DNA of 64,000 nucleotides from Cenococcum geophilum 1.58 (GCA_001692895.1 KV748176.1:6105092-6169091); one strand, 5' to 3'; counted from the stretch's first letter, positions 9,959 to 22,834 are shown. Numbers and translations are program-made. Notes: generated by a model from the sequence alone, not told the origin.

Positions 9959-10527
9959 AATCCGAATATTTACCTGGGGGATTTATGGGATTGGCGTTTT
10001 GTTAGGAAATCACAGGCTTTTATCGTCTTTTTTTTAGCGTGATATAACTTAGAGGGAAGGGCATTGCCAAATACATTGAGATGGTTGAAAGTTTCTCGAT
10101 GTCTCCTGTGCTGAGACAGCCCGAAAGTACTCTGGAAAGAACCTCGCAGCGTTCTTGGCTATATCATTACTATTATCACTAAATGAAAGGCCCAGGAACT
10201 TTCCTCCAAATGCGTGTTTCCGTGTCTGCAGAGAGGCGAATCCAGCTGTCAGTAGTCGAACTATATTAAAAAGGCTCGGTGAAAGAACCCTCATGGGGTA
10301 AACTGTGCTGTGTTCTAGTCATGAATTCCACAATCCGCTACCTATAACACTGTCTTCACCTAGGAAGGACTATATTTAATCTCCTTTCATGTTTGATTTC
10401 TTGAACCTTGTTAAGTGAATTAAATAAGATCATTATTATTACATAAAAATGTAGCATATAACTCTATCGACATCACAGTGGCAGTCTATAACTAAGGACT
10501 CTGTCCTTGCTTTAACCAGTTCTCTAC
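9959..10527. other. Convergent 3' region, nothing recognised
   Basis: This lies between the stop codons of NOP16 (plus) and the sugar transporter (minus). A minus-strand frame at 10,294-10,049 is open for 81 codons but has no family features. The region probably holds both 3' untranslated regions. Confidence 0.4.
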
Positions 10528-12419
10528 CTACTCCTCTTTACGTTCCGCCCCCGCCTCCTCAGCTCCCGTTACGCTGCCTTCGCCTCTCCCGTTAAGCCCG
10601 CGTTCAATCGCCTTCTCGGGATTTGCTTCCTCGATATTCTGCCTCAGCTTCCCGCTCATCTGTTCGAGAGGCGGAACAACCCACTTGCTACTCTCCCACG
10701 GTTTGACATCCATGAGATACATGGTATCGATCTCCTCAAGCGTGCGGCCTTGCCCCTCGATGACGAAGAAGTAAATGGCGATTCCAGCCAGCACATTGCA
10801 GGCCGCAAAGACGTACCCGTACCTGAAATCGATGTCACCGGTAATGAAGGGCGTGAAGAAAGCGAGCAGGAAGTTCCAGAGCCAGTTCGAGGCGGTCGAA
10901 AGCGCCATGCCCTTGGCCCTGTAGCGAGACGGATACAGCTCGCCGCAAATAGTCCAGATCATGGGGCCCCAGGTGGTCGCGAAGCCGAAGATGAAGAAGC
11001 ACGCGAAGACGATCATGGCGCGCGCCGATTTGGGCGTGTTATTTGGTGTTTCGCGGTCGAGCGAGAAGTGGCCTACGGACGCGAAGATCATGAAGCAGAT
11101 GAACATCCATGCGGACCCGGCCATCAGCGACTTGCGGCGCCCGTAGTGCTCTACGATGTACAGGCCGTAGAAGGTCGTGCCGAAGTTGATGCCATTCAGG
11201 ATCATCTGCGTTACGAAGCTGTTGTTGATGCCCGTGCCTTCGAAAATCACAGTACCATAGTAGAAGAAATAGTTTGCGCCAGTCAGTTGCTGGAACATTT
11301 GCAAACCCATGCCTAGAGCGATGCGGTACGCCATCTTGGGCGCGAAGAACATCGAGTACCATTCTTGCCATGAGCTACCTTTAGCGGACTCGGCTTCGAG
11401 CTTGACGCGAATTTCTTCCAGCTCATAGTGCACGCTATAGTGGTTGTCTGACACACCATAGATATGCGTCATGGTTTGCTTGGCTTTGTCGATTTTGCCT
11501 TTGCGATAGTTGTAACGAGGCGTTTCAGGAAAGAACACGATACCTACACCGAGGATGGCAGCGAAGACGAAGGAGAGACCCATAGTGATTTGCCATGAGG
11601 CCTTTTTGCCTTTCTGGTGTCTTTCCGCTGCGTAATTAAAGACTGCGGCAAGAAAGATGCCGAATGTGATCATGAGCTGGTATGTGCTAAAAACAAGTTA
11701 GTATATAGGCGTAGCATTGGAAATTAGCTAGTAGGTGCGAACCTGATCAGGGCACCACGTATATGGCGAGGAGCAGTTTCGGCTTGATACATGGGGACCA
11801 GGAGGGAGAGAGCGCCGACACCAAAGCCAGCAACAAATCGTCCCAACATGATCTGGTACCATTTGTGAGTTGCTGAGATCTGGACGATCATGCCTACGGA
11901 GAAGATGCAGCACCAGAACATGATGGAGATTTTACGGCCAATCCTGTCTGCAATTGGGGCAGCAATCAAAGCACCAAATAAGGTACCGATTGATAGCTTT
12001 AAGGCGTTAGCATATCTAGAGGTACTGAGATTCGCAGAGAGTTACTTACCAGAGCGACAATTAGTCCAGATCGGACATTACTAAAGTAAGCGGTACCATC
12101 GGCGTGATGTTGGCCAAAACGATTGAGGAAGTCTTCCATCCCCAAGAAGCCGGAGATCTGACCAGTATCATAACCAAAGATGAAACCACCCTGAGAATAG
12201 TTAGTAAGACGGGGCAATGGCTGGTCAATACGAGAAAAGTACCATTGAGACGAGGATGCCCATGCTGAAGGACGCCCAGGTCAGACGTGGCAGTGGGCTG
12301 TCATCGTACCCTTCATGCTTCTCAGATGAAGATGAAGATGCCCCATTGCCATTGACAGCATTATGGCGAGCCTTCCAACTGGATAACGGATCAAATAGCT
12401 TCATTCTGAAAGCAGCCAA
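10528..12419 (-). CDS. MFS sugar (hexose-type) transporter
   Basis: Exons 12,419-12,243, 12,190-12,050, 11,996-11,743 and 11,686-10,528 encode 576 residues, typical for the Sugar_tr family. Signatures in order are [15 protein letters not shown] in TM1, ADRIGRK (about 122-128), [20 protein letters not shown], the PETPR loop (244-248), [18 protein letters not shown] in TM7, and [20 protein letters not shown]. Such proteins import monosaccharides through the plasma membrane by proton symport. The [13 protein letters not shown] motif resembles high-affinity glucose transporters, but the exact sugar is not determinable. Introns are 52-56 nt. The third uses a weak GTTCGC donor but restores the frame and the conserved RGALISTYQL. 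GTGGGG/CTGGGG motifs upstream suggest carbon catabolite control. Confidence 0.92.
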
Positions 12420-12444
12420 ATGTGGTTGATTCAGATTAAGGCGT

Positions 12445-12598
12445 GTGGGGAAATGCCAGACATTCGTTCTCCGCGTACCATCACTAACATGATATATGGA
12501 GACCCTGGTGGCTATTCGGCAATTGTGGTCTTCCTCCTAGAGGCCCCAGACAGGGCCCTGCAAAACCTCACTGACCACGAGGTCGCACGCGGGTGGGG
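12445..12598. promoter_or_regulatory. CreA/Mig1-like motifs upstream of the sugar transporter
   Basis: GTGGGG occurs at 12,445-12,450 and 12,593-12,598, and CTGGGG on the minus strand at about 12,541-12,546. All fit the SYGGRG consensus of the glucose repressor CreA. They lie 26-180 bp upstream of the transporter start codon. Such hexamers are frequent by chance, so this is only suggestive. Confidence 0.3.
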
Positions 12599-12934
12599 GC
12601 AGCGAATTAGAATAATATTCGCTGTCAAGATATTACCAGCGGAAGAGGGCGGATGAGAACAACCATCCTCGACAGGCGATCACGCGTGTAAAGCAGGATA
12701 CAGTGTTACATCGTGGTCTTTGGGGGGGCGGAAACTTACACTGATCACTGCGAAAGGAAGCTCATAATTTGGCAAATAGGAACAAAAGGAAAGAGAGGAA
12801 GCTCGTCTTGGTGAAAATCGAGCAGATAGTGAACTAGTACGACAAGAATGTATCTTCTCGAGCGCAAACAACGGATGAAGACCATTCCAAACCGCGACAC
12901 GACGGCATCTCTTTCATTTCAAGTGACAAAGGTA

Positions 12935-13297
12935 TCAAACACTACAAAATGAAACTTTTCGCAAGATCTTGGGTCTACTGAACACTAGGGCTGACCGTTG
13001 CTGTCCCAAGATGTGGGGCAGACCATCTGGCCTACCAATGGTGTTCCGCCCACTTCCGCCACCACGCCAGGTAGGTAATCCGGGTGCCGAATTCCTGGCA
13101 TATACGTCATTGCTCTGATCCCTGAAAGTCTTAAATGTTCTAGCGTGTGGAGAAACAGCCTCAGGAGTATAATGCGGAGACCATTCACAAAGCGATTCAG
13201 GAGCTGACGAAGCACCTCGCAGGAAAAATGACGTGCTAGGTCCTAAGGTTTGCATTACATCTAATTGCGAAGTGCTGGCGCTAGCCTTGGAAAGCAT
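12935..13297 (-). CDS. Hypothetical 120-residue ORF
   Basis: The frame is open for 120 codons. Its composition looks protein-like, rich in Ser, Pro and Arg (SASTSQLDVMQTL, SFFLRGASSAPESLCEWSP, GRNTIGRPDGLPHILG). I recognise no domain, signal peptide or membrane segment. It lies alone in the 1.6-kb gap between the transporter promoter and the formaldehyde dehydrogenase 3' end. It could be a short gene, an exon of an unseen gene, or chance. Confidence 0.25.
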   Translation of the reverse strand: MLSKASASTSQLDVMQTLGPSTSFFLRGASSAPESLCEWSPHYTPEAVSPHARTFKTFRDQSNDVYARNSAPGLPTWRGGGSGRNTIGRPDGLPHILGQQRSALVFSRPKILRKVSFCSV

Positions 13298-14021
13298 GTC
13301 AATGGTGTTGCTGTGACCTCCGTGGTTCTATCGAAAGTTCGCCCCTTGGCTAAACCCAAAGAGGGCAATTATATAGGTGCGCCAAGCACGGAATAGTCTC
13401 ACGTGCTTAAAAACATCAGCACCAATGCCATGATAATGAGACCAATACCACCATCGAAGGGCAAATTTCACCACTTCGTACGGCCACCTTGAGCAGCTCA
13501 TTCTGACACAAGAAATCTTCCATCGTGCCACATCCGCCACGGCCCATGAAAATACCATGCCAGATCTTCCACCGCCTTGACGCGGCGCCATTATGCGCAG
13601 CATTTGGCGTCAAGGTCTCATGGAAATTCAATGTAAATTCAGGTTAATGCCATTAGCTACCAAGGAAAACGAATTAGAGAATCCCATGCATTTAGATTTA
13701 TCCGTTGAGGTTTCAAGGTCGCCTGAGGTTTTACCATTGATCAACAGACACTAGTATCCAAAAGAAATGGAGAGGGTGTGCAAAACATGCTTTTAGCATT
13801 CGCCTATCCAGTTTCTATGTGAAAAGCGGCGACCTAAGAAACGGTTCACTTCTCATTGTATACATCGAGTGCCGGTTTAGTCGGAATGTGCCATCCTGTA
13901 GTCAATCCAAGCTCCACCAACCTCAAACTCCCCTCAATCTGTCATTACCTTCTTCTCAACTCCTTGCTCAGCTTCTCTCAACTCCATTCCATCAACCCCC
14001 CTTACAAACCCGTTCTTGCGA
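13298..14021. other. Intergenic sequence, nothing recognised
   Basis: This lies between the hypothetical ORF and the stop codon of the formaldehyde dehydrogenase. Short overlapping ORFs are present on both strands and none has recognisable features. Confidence 0.35.
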
Positions 14022-15689
<1,668 letters not shown>

Positions 15690-15871
15690 ACTGAGTGATT
15701 GTGAGGTGTAAGATCAATGGTGCGCTTAATGGATGTAGGCGTTAAGGTGGGATGAAGTATTAGGTAAAGGAGGAAGAAGAGAGGGTCCAGTCACTACCTC
15801 GCGACAATAAGTGCCGTCGCGACACCCCTATAAACGACCCGGAAGACGACGCGGGGTCGACACCGATGACG

Positions 15872-17023
15872 CGCCCCCGGGCGGGGTGCAGCTCGGGGGG
15901 GTCACGGAAAAGTTGAAAGGGGTCACCGATGGGGGTCGGCGAAAGTTGAACGGGGTCACCGATGGAGCGCCGGAAAAAGGTCGGCGGGGTCACACTTTTA
16001 CCCATACAGAACGCGCATCAGTAGCCACAATTTGCCTTTAGCGACCGTATGCATCAAATATGCGGTGCATATGCTAAGTATATGCATATACCCACGAGAA
16101 TATATCGCGGTAGTTAAACGGCTTGTTAATAGTGTATGTGTTAGGCATATGCTAGGTATATGCTTAGCATACACAGAGTATACACTAAATATGTAGCGCA
16201 GCCCACCTTATAAAAGTAATATGCTAAGCATAAGTTAAGTATATGCTTAGCATATGCTTAACTTATGCTTAACTTATGCAATATAAGATACCTATATTGC
16301 AGTAGTTAAATAACTTGTTAATAAGTAATAATATAGGCATATGCTAAGTATATGCTTAGTATATATAGAACTATAGCACAGCCTACCTTATTAGGCGTAT
16401 AGAGTATATATATACTATACACTAAGAATCTAGTTAACCCAAATCTAATATATACTCTTACGATATTAGTATAGGCTGTGTATACATATTGCATATGCTT
16501 AGTATATGCTTAACATATATAATGTACCAGTTCTATATAAGGTGGGCTACACTAGATGTTTGTGTATGCTTAGCATATGCAAACACTATTCTATGGAAAG
16601 ATAGGCTGTGCTAGGTATATGTATAAGCTTAGCATATGCTGCGCATATGCTCCATAACCAAGCTGTTTAGCTCACTTTATGCCAGTGTTTATTTGCTATA
16701 GGATTTTGCAGCTGTACACGTGCATATACCGAGCATATGCACCGCATATTCGGTGCATATGGTCGCTTAATTTAAATGTAGCTACATTAATACTCTAGTT
16801 AGTAGGAAGCATATGCAAGGCATATGCAACTTCAGCGTTATAGAATTTATTTATTTAATGCTTTAAATTCTAAACAAAAATTATTTGCATATGCGCTGCA
16901 TATGCATAAAGCTCAGCGGGGTCACAAGTTGAGCGTGGTTAGAAAGGTTGTGACCCCGTTGAACTTTGTGACCCCTCCGAGTTTTTCCGTGACCCCCCCG
17001 AGCTGCAAGCCCGCCCCCGGGCG
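15872..17023. mobile_element. TIR element with palindromic AT-rich interior (non-autonomous DNA transposon candidate)
   Basis: Imperfect 40-bp terminal inverted repeats (15,872-15,911 and 16,983-17,023) begin CGCCC and share a perfect 25-bp core (15,887-15,911; 16,983-17,007). Each end carries four GGGGTCAC motifs pointing outward or inward (left 15,898, 15,919, 15,952, 15,986; right 16,918, 16,950, 16,968, 16,989), several within a longer AAAGTTGAACGGGGTCAC unit. Such subterminal repeats are known as transposase-binding arrays in hAT-like and related elements. The interior has no long ORF. It is an array of degenerate GCATATGC and GCTTAGCATATGC palindromes with direct and inverted copies. 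I cannot define a target-site duplication, and the superfamily is unknown. Confidence 0.65.
16050..16910. repeat. Array of CATATG-centred palindromes
   Basis: Dozens of self-complementary 6- to 16-mers built on GCATATGC and GCTTAGC/GCTAAGC are packed into 0.86 kb. Larger units are visible: TAGTTAAA..CTTGTTAAT recurs at 16,111 and 16,303 (192 bp apart), and CAGCC(C/T)ACCTTAT at 16,199 and 16,378 recurs inverted at 16,535-16,549. The array is confined within the TIR element. Confidence 0.7.
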
Positions 17024-18394
17024 CCACGGCAGGCTTGTCCATAGTGGTCCTCTGGAGTATTCTAGCGGATTTAAATCGGGCTATGTTAAAGCACACGCAC
17101 TTGGCTCGGAATTGGCATGGAAGAACAGCGTGTTGTTCTAGACAACATGTCTGACAATTAGAGATGCAGCGGGGTTGAATGCCTTGGAGGGGTTGTCTCT
17201 TGCTGTGTGGGAAATTTTCCGAGTTGTGGCTGTCGGAACATTTTACCTTAATGGGATGACAATTGCTGCGTTTGTGATTGCATACATCTTATGACTTTTG
17301 TGAGGACCTGTGAACCCAAACATCCCAAACGGGTCACAAAATTACTGCAAATGAGCCGACTCAGGCTTGATAACCTAATACTACGCAAATGCTAACCTCC
17401 ACGTAAACTTAAACGAGAATCATTTTAAATAGGACTAGCGCGTAATTGCTTATTTAAGAGTATGTTAAGAGTTCAAGATAAGTAAGCGTTTGCTATGTCA
17501 GGCGAACAAGAATGTAATATTAAAAGGGCATCCAAGCACTCCAGTTCTAGAGGCAGATTTGTCTATTAACTTTAAACTAATGCCAATATATGCGTGTTGG
17601 TGAAATTTTTTCTGAGGTTGAAGGGCTCTCTGACTACCTCTTGTTGAGCTTCTTTCATTCTTGCATTAGTGCTGAGCATGGTCCCCAGCTACGATCTCGC
17701 CACGAAGCTGCCAAGGATCGTGCCAAGACAAGGATCTAATTGTGTCGAAAGCCCCAAGGTTATGTGTAGTCGTAAGTGGATCAATATTCGAAGGGGAAAA
17801 TGGAATTGCATAATTTTTTGCTCTATATGGGGCAGTAAAAGATCTTAACATTAGGAGAAAAAGGTTGCTAGTAAGTAGTCGTACGATTTTCTGTTCGGCC
17901 TCATCTTTGCGGTGAAGGGGTAGGCTCGGCGCATGCAACCCTTGTAAAGGTATACTGAAGTGGAACTAACAAACCCTAGCCATGGGCAATTACTCCGCTG
18001 TTCCGGACTTATTTTATCACCCTCTCTGCTGTGTTCTTGCTCAGCGAACTTAGTTTTCTGCCATACTCTATAGCTTCTCAAGCGATAGCTAGCAGTGAAC
18101 ATATTCTAAAAGCATTGGGCTTCAAAAGTGTACGTTAGAGGAATGTTATAAAACTTGACCGCCAGCGTCGGCGTCGCCGATACTACAATAACTATGACCC
18201 CGAGCATGCTGTTCCAGCAGAATCTTAGCTGTAACAATGAAACTTGGCTGCGCACTGAGCCGTTTAAATCGAGATATAAAAACAAGCCAATGTCTCCTGA
18301 TAGCCAGCATTCTTATAACCTTAAGGCCTCATCGATTGCTTAGGCTGCGGGACAACAATTCAATTCTCGGTAATTAGGCTGAACCATTCCTACT
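17024..18394. other. Intergenic region, nothing recognised
   Basis: This 1.37-kb stretch lies between the TIR element and the small secreted protein gene. ORFs of 60-90 codons are present on both strands without recognisable features. The last few hundred bases are presumably the promoter of the secreted protein. Confidence 0.35.
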
Positions 18395-18754
18395 ATGAAG
18401 TTCCAACACACCCTCTTCTCCCTCATCGGTTTAGCTAGTCTTCCTTCTATTCTGGCTGCCCCTGCATCTGGTGCCGACGAAGTACAGGTTGGACTGTTAG
18501 TCAACGACCGGGGTGTTGCGAGGCTCACGCGTAAGTCGAGCTGCCACACCCGTTCAGCAAATTTTATTAACTAAGGCTATGTAGTCGATAGCACAGCACA
18601 AGAATGCAAAGTCTACAAGGACTGCGCGAGGTGCGAGACAGGTTATTGGCGCTGTTGTTTTTCTGGTTGTGCTGGTCATGAGATGCCAGGCTCACATACC
18701 TGTGCGTGTATCCAGGATGGGAAGGATTTGGGGGCGAGCTGTGGTTGTACTTAG
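18395..18754 (+). CDS. Small secreted cysteine-rich protein (effector-like)
   Basis: Exon 1 (18,395-18,530) encodes a signal peptide (MKFQHTLFSLIGLASLPSIL then AAPA). A GTAAGT donor opens a short intron. The acceptor is either CTAAG at 18,575 or GTAG at 18,584, nine bases apart and in the same frame, giving 104 or 101 residues. The second acceptor leaves a more normal distance from the TTAAC branch site. The mature protein ends with a domain of about 50 residues containing ten cysteines (ECKVYKDCARCETGYWRCC, SGCAG, HTCACIQDG, ASCGCT), consistent with five disulfides. I recognise no named family. Size, secretion signal and cysteine content fit fungal effector or antimicrobial-type proteins; the function is unknown. 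Confidence 0.7.
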
Positions 18755-19195
18755 GGCTAGATAGTGTGTGGGTGTATAATTGGAGTTAGTATGTGTACAA
18801 GAAAGAAGAAAGAGATCATGAATTTGGGGTTCCTAAGTTGTTTAAACGGCGCTATACCAAATTGGGTAGACACCGATCATGAGTTTCAAGGCTATTTACG
18901 ATATTCTCCAATTCTAAGATATTTTGAAATAGTACTTCAAGCGAGTTAAACAAAGCAAATAACTCATATAAATCATTCACTAGCTTTCTGAATTTTACTC
19001 ATTCAAAAGGTAAGATAGCATAGAGTAACCTCAACACTATCTATGCACAATAACCCTAGAAATACAAATTTACACTCCAATGCCAATGGGTATCCGTATC
19101 CACGGTAAACAGGAATAAAAAATGTCTTCGCCAAGCCTCTACTAGCGCTCATCATTTCATCACAAGCTGGAGGCCAATGTCCTCATGCATATCCT
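18755..19195. other. Convergent 3' region, nothing recognised
   Basis: This lies between the stop codons of the secreted protein (plus) and the peroxiredoxin-like gene (minus). It is AT-rich and without a supported ORF. Confidence 0.4.
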
Positions 19196-20493
19196 TCAAG
19201 TCGTCGCAACATCATTAGAAGCAGGAGGCATGTTTTCCTTCTTTTCGTTTTCTACGGCTTTCTCTTCCTCTGCCCTCTTCTCTTCAACCTTCTCTCCACT
19301 CAGCCTTGGCCTACTGCCGCTGCGTCTTCCTTCCTTTGGTTCTTTGCCCTTCCCCCAGCTAGTATTGCGTTGCTTAATTTCTTTTATCCCATGGCTCCAT
19401 CGCTTGCGTATTGGCGGTTTTGCATCATCCAGACCTATTATCCTTCTCAACTCAGGCACCTGAGCGTGATCTCGGGTATTCCGCATCCGATGACACCACA
19501 CCACCTTCTCTTCCTCGAACATAAACTCCCCACCAACTTGTTTGAAATCTCCGCCCTTGAGTCCATCACGGCCGGTCTTGAGCACTTGCGCGATGCTTTG
19601 CACAGTGGTCGCGAATAGATTACTCTGAATGTAGTCCGGCTTCTTCTTGCCCAAGTCAAGAGTGCGCCCCATGCCAAGGTAGTCGTAGAGTTTGCGCGTC
19701 GGGTCGGCGTAGATTGGGAATGGGCAACCGGTTGTAGCGGCGTACATATCGATAAGCTCCGGGCGGCCACAGCCGATGACGGTTATGAAGGTTGGTGTAG
19801 GTAACGTGAGAAGTGCTTCGGGAGTTACCGAGGACGCGAGAGTGCGGAGGTATTCCTGGCAATTCTATGAAGGTAGAGTTAGCTGTGTTGCTTTTTCTAA
19901 ACAGTAGGTTGAAGCAGATCTAGTGTGTAGATGCGTCGTCAAGTGCTTTCGACTGTTCGGTGCGAATTGTTCAGATAGCTCTTCTACCCTGATTGAACCG
20001 GGGAGGCATTCTAGAATAATTGACCAATTACTTAAATTCTTCCAGAACAAGCAGCGTGAGGGGCCTTATATCCCGTGAGGAACTTGCCATGCTCTCAATC
20101 TAGGCCGAAGTATTCCAGAGCAATTCCGCGAGGGTACTCTTGCATCCAGTCCAGTCCATACCGTATGGCATCGGGAAGAGATATACTTACTCCGCAAAAG
20201 AAATGTCGCACGAAAATAATTAATTGCCGTGGCGCAACGCCTTCCCCCGCGTAAAGCGTCTTAAACGGCCGCGACGTTCCTTGCGCGTCCAGCACAAGTA
20301 GATCGGCGCATTTGTCTAGGTCAGTTTGCGTGGGAATGTCGTTGGAGACTAGAACATCGCCTTGAAAATCTAGTTCCGGCTCCGGTTCAGGATTCGACGA
20401 TGGTGCCGTAGACGCGTGCTCCATTGCTGGCTTGGAGATCGCTTCAGAGGCTGTGAAGGATTTGTCCACGGTGGGTTCTAATGAAGCCGCCAT
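19196..20493 (-). CDS. AhpC/TSA-2 (peroxiredoxin-like) domain protein
   Basis: Exons 20,493-20,191 and 19,864-19,196 encode 323 residues. After a low-complexity Ser/Pro/Glu-rich start, the thioredoxin-like fold shows LIIFVRHFFCGNCQEYLRTL, with the redox pair Cys100-Gly-Asn-Cys103. TVIGCGRPELIDMYAATTG, PFPIYADPTRKLYDYLGM and GGEFMFEE follow. This is the PF13911 pattern found in PRXL2/AAED1-like proteins, thought to act in redox homeostasis. The C-terminal 80 residues are a charged tail rich in Lys and Glu (EEKRAEEEKAVENEKKE). The intron (19,865-20,190) is 326 nt, long for this genome, but splicing it joins FFCG to NCQEY exactly. Confidence 0.88.
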
Positions 20494-21229
20494 GTTAAGA
20501 ATTGTTGAATTTATTGAAGTAAGTATAGAGTATTCTGAAGGATCGAAGGATGCTAGGGTGTGTGGTTTAGCACGGAAGCAGTAGAATGTACGTGGGTTAA
20601 TTGAGAAAGAGAAAGAGCTGGAGGCGAAGGTGATGTCAGCGAAAGCATGGCTAGTTCCAGGCCTCTTCGCACATGAACAGGTGGCGCCGTCTTCTCGTCG
20701 CCTCTCGCCGCCTCATTGTCTCCTAAGCTAGCTGATTCTCAGCGGTGCATCTCGTGCTGATCTTACCAGCTACTCCTCCTGTGGAAGGGCTTTGTGTCAT
20801 CGCAGTTTCAGAGAGCTGCTGTTGCGCTGCGTCAGGGCGCTGGCGGGCGCTAAGCAAGGCCATTGCCCAATCCGTGCTGGACACGGCAGAGCCCCAGTTT
20901 CAACATCAGATCAGGATTTCACTATGCAACCCTTCCACACTTACTTCTAGAGAATCCAAAATTCCCTGCAGTACTGATTCTTGGGCTATCCGCCGCTACT
21001 GCCGCCGCTGAGAGGCGTGCCTGAAACCCCTGTTTCTACCCTTCGATTCCACTCGCGGATCCTAATGGAATTACCTGAATCCAATCCACCGAAATACCGC
21101 CTTGAAACATATTATGAGGCATCCCTTATGACTGATCAATTGATCTACTCCAGCACCCAGTGATCAAAGTCGATGAGCTAGGCCCCTGAGGGCAGCTGCC
21201 AAGTCGTGAAGAAATCTTGTAGTACCATT
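20494..21229. other. Intergenic region, promoter of the peroxiredoxin-like gene
   Basis: This lies between two minus-strand genes. A plus-strand ORF (20,745-21,011) has no recognisable features and I do not count it. Confidence 0.4.
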
Positions 21230-22530
21230 TCAGTCGCCACCACTATTCAATGCGTTCATGCTCTGCTTCACCCGACGCACAGCACTAATGTAGTAGCGAA
21301 TATCCTCGCAATCTGGGCCGCGGCAGTCAAAGGTGACCTGGAGAGCCTTTCGAGCCGCACTGAGAGCATTGTCTAGGTCCCCTTTAGCCTCGCAGATGAT
21401 AGCGATGTCTAAATAACTAGATATTAATGATTAGCAAGTGCAATGTAGGACATTCTTGGTTATAACCAGTAATCTTCGCATTTGTCCACGTCTATGCATG
21501 AATTGTTGAATCTGATAAATGATAAGACTTACGTGTGCGCTAGTTCAGCAGTCCACAAGCCTTCATTTAACTGCAATGCCGCCATTTCTAGGAGACATGT
21601 CAATAGTGGCTCTGAAGGCGAAGCTGGAGAGTTGAGGTTGCGGGATCGAATTCCGGACATCACATCATCCAGTTCACGCAGTCTGTATCTCCTCTGCGCG
21701 CTGATAGCCGCGAACGAGTCTGGATCGCTCGAATCCTCGCACGCAGGGCAGCCACACTCAAAACCGTAGTGCTTCAGCTCCCACCGTCGCAACGCAGTAT
21801 CGTGGTGCGGGTCGCAGTAGCACAGTGTGATCTCCTCGCCCACCTTAATATCCATGGTAGCGTGAATGGTTTCTTTGTCGATGCGTGCATTCCAGGAGAA
21901 AAACGCGTTTGCGTTACAGGAATGGTTGAAGCGCGCAGCTTCGTAAAAGACCGCAGCACCTTGTTCCATCTCCATGCAGTTGGTCTGGAAAATTGACATC
22001 AGACTTGCCTCTTTGTCTGTACGTGCGTCGTGCTGTTCTTCAATGCGCACTCGCTCGCTTAGAGAGATATTTGGGTGGATGCTTTGAGGCCAGTTTGAGG
22101 TGCTTTGTCCATGTGCAGAATGCAATTCGAAGTAGCGCTTCTTGTCTTCTGGCGAAAGTTTCGCAAAGGCCTCTTTGATATCAACATTGAAGTAACGTGC
22201 CTTCGGAATCGTGAGTAGTGGAATGTCAGCAAGAATACGCTTTCCGCGCTTTATGTCTTGGGTTGCAAAGGCACCCATGCCCTTAGAGCAAACTCTCAGC
22301 TCGTAGAGTTTTTTGATTGTGGATTTCCGATTCAACTCTCGCTGGGGATCAGCTAGTTTTGGAACATTATCTATTTTTTTCTTGATATCATCAGCTGTTT
22401 CGGTCAAAGGTTGTGTCCTCCCAACTGTGGCTTGGAGGGCATGATGAGGGGTGACGGCTAGAGATCCTTCATTTCTATCCACCGCGTCTTCCCTAGAGCT
22501 ATCGGAATGCTTGAGCGTGACAAGTGACAT
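21230..22530 (-). CDS. SET-domain protein (SMYD-like)
   Basis: Exons 22,530-21,533 and 21,416-21,230 encode 394 residues. The SET domain begins at about residue 77 with ELRVCSKGMGAFATQDIKRG and contains RFNHSCNANAFFSWN (201-215, the S-adenosylmethionine/knot motif) and GEEITLCYCD (231-240). A post-SET-like CGCPAC zinc site follows at 259-264. There is no MYND finger in the split between the SET halves. A helical C-terminus (CEAKGDLDNALSAARKALQV) resembles the TPR-like tail of SMYD proteins. It is likely a protein lysine methyltransferase of unknown substrate, in the nucleus or cytosol. The 116-nt intron restores ELAHTYLDIAIICEAKGD. Confidence 0.88.
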
Positions 22531-22834
22531 TGCTGCTTCGAAATTGTGTAAAAAACTAATGGTAAGTGAGGTTTATTGTAGCGGCTAACGAAGTGAGCAG
22601 TTAGTTTCAAGCAAGAAAATGAGTTCTCAGGCTTTCAGACCTGGGCTGTCAGCGTCGAGGAACCTTGATGGCAATCAGGCACGAAAGTAGTATACGCTAT
22701 TGACCAAAACTCAACAACATCCATCCTGTCACGCCAAAAATAATAAGGCCCATCTCATTAGAACCCCGTCAGTATTCCGCCGGTCCCTCCTTACTATGTC
22801 CATATGTCCAGCTGTGCCACTGCTGAAGAGTGGT
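22531..22834. other. Promoter region of the SET-domain gene
   Basis: I see no features beyond short unsupported ORFs. Confidence 0.3.

Noticed and set aside
10049-10294. 81-codon minus-strand ORF between NOP16 and the transporter
   Set aside because: No recognisable motif, and it lies in the expected convergent 3' untranslated regions. Chance is the simpler explanation.
10750-11316. 188-codon plus-strand ORF
   Set aside because: It is the complementary shadow of the sugar transporter's last exon, with charge-biased composition and no family features.
16050-16910. CRISPR-like array
   Set aside because: The repeated words are short degenerate palindromes with irregular spacing and no unique spacers of uniform length, and the genome is eukaryotic.
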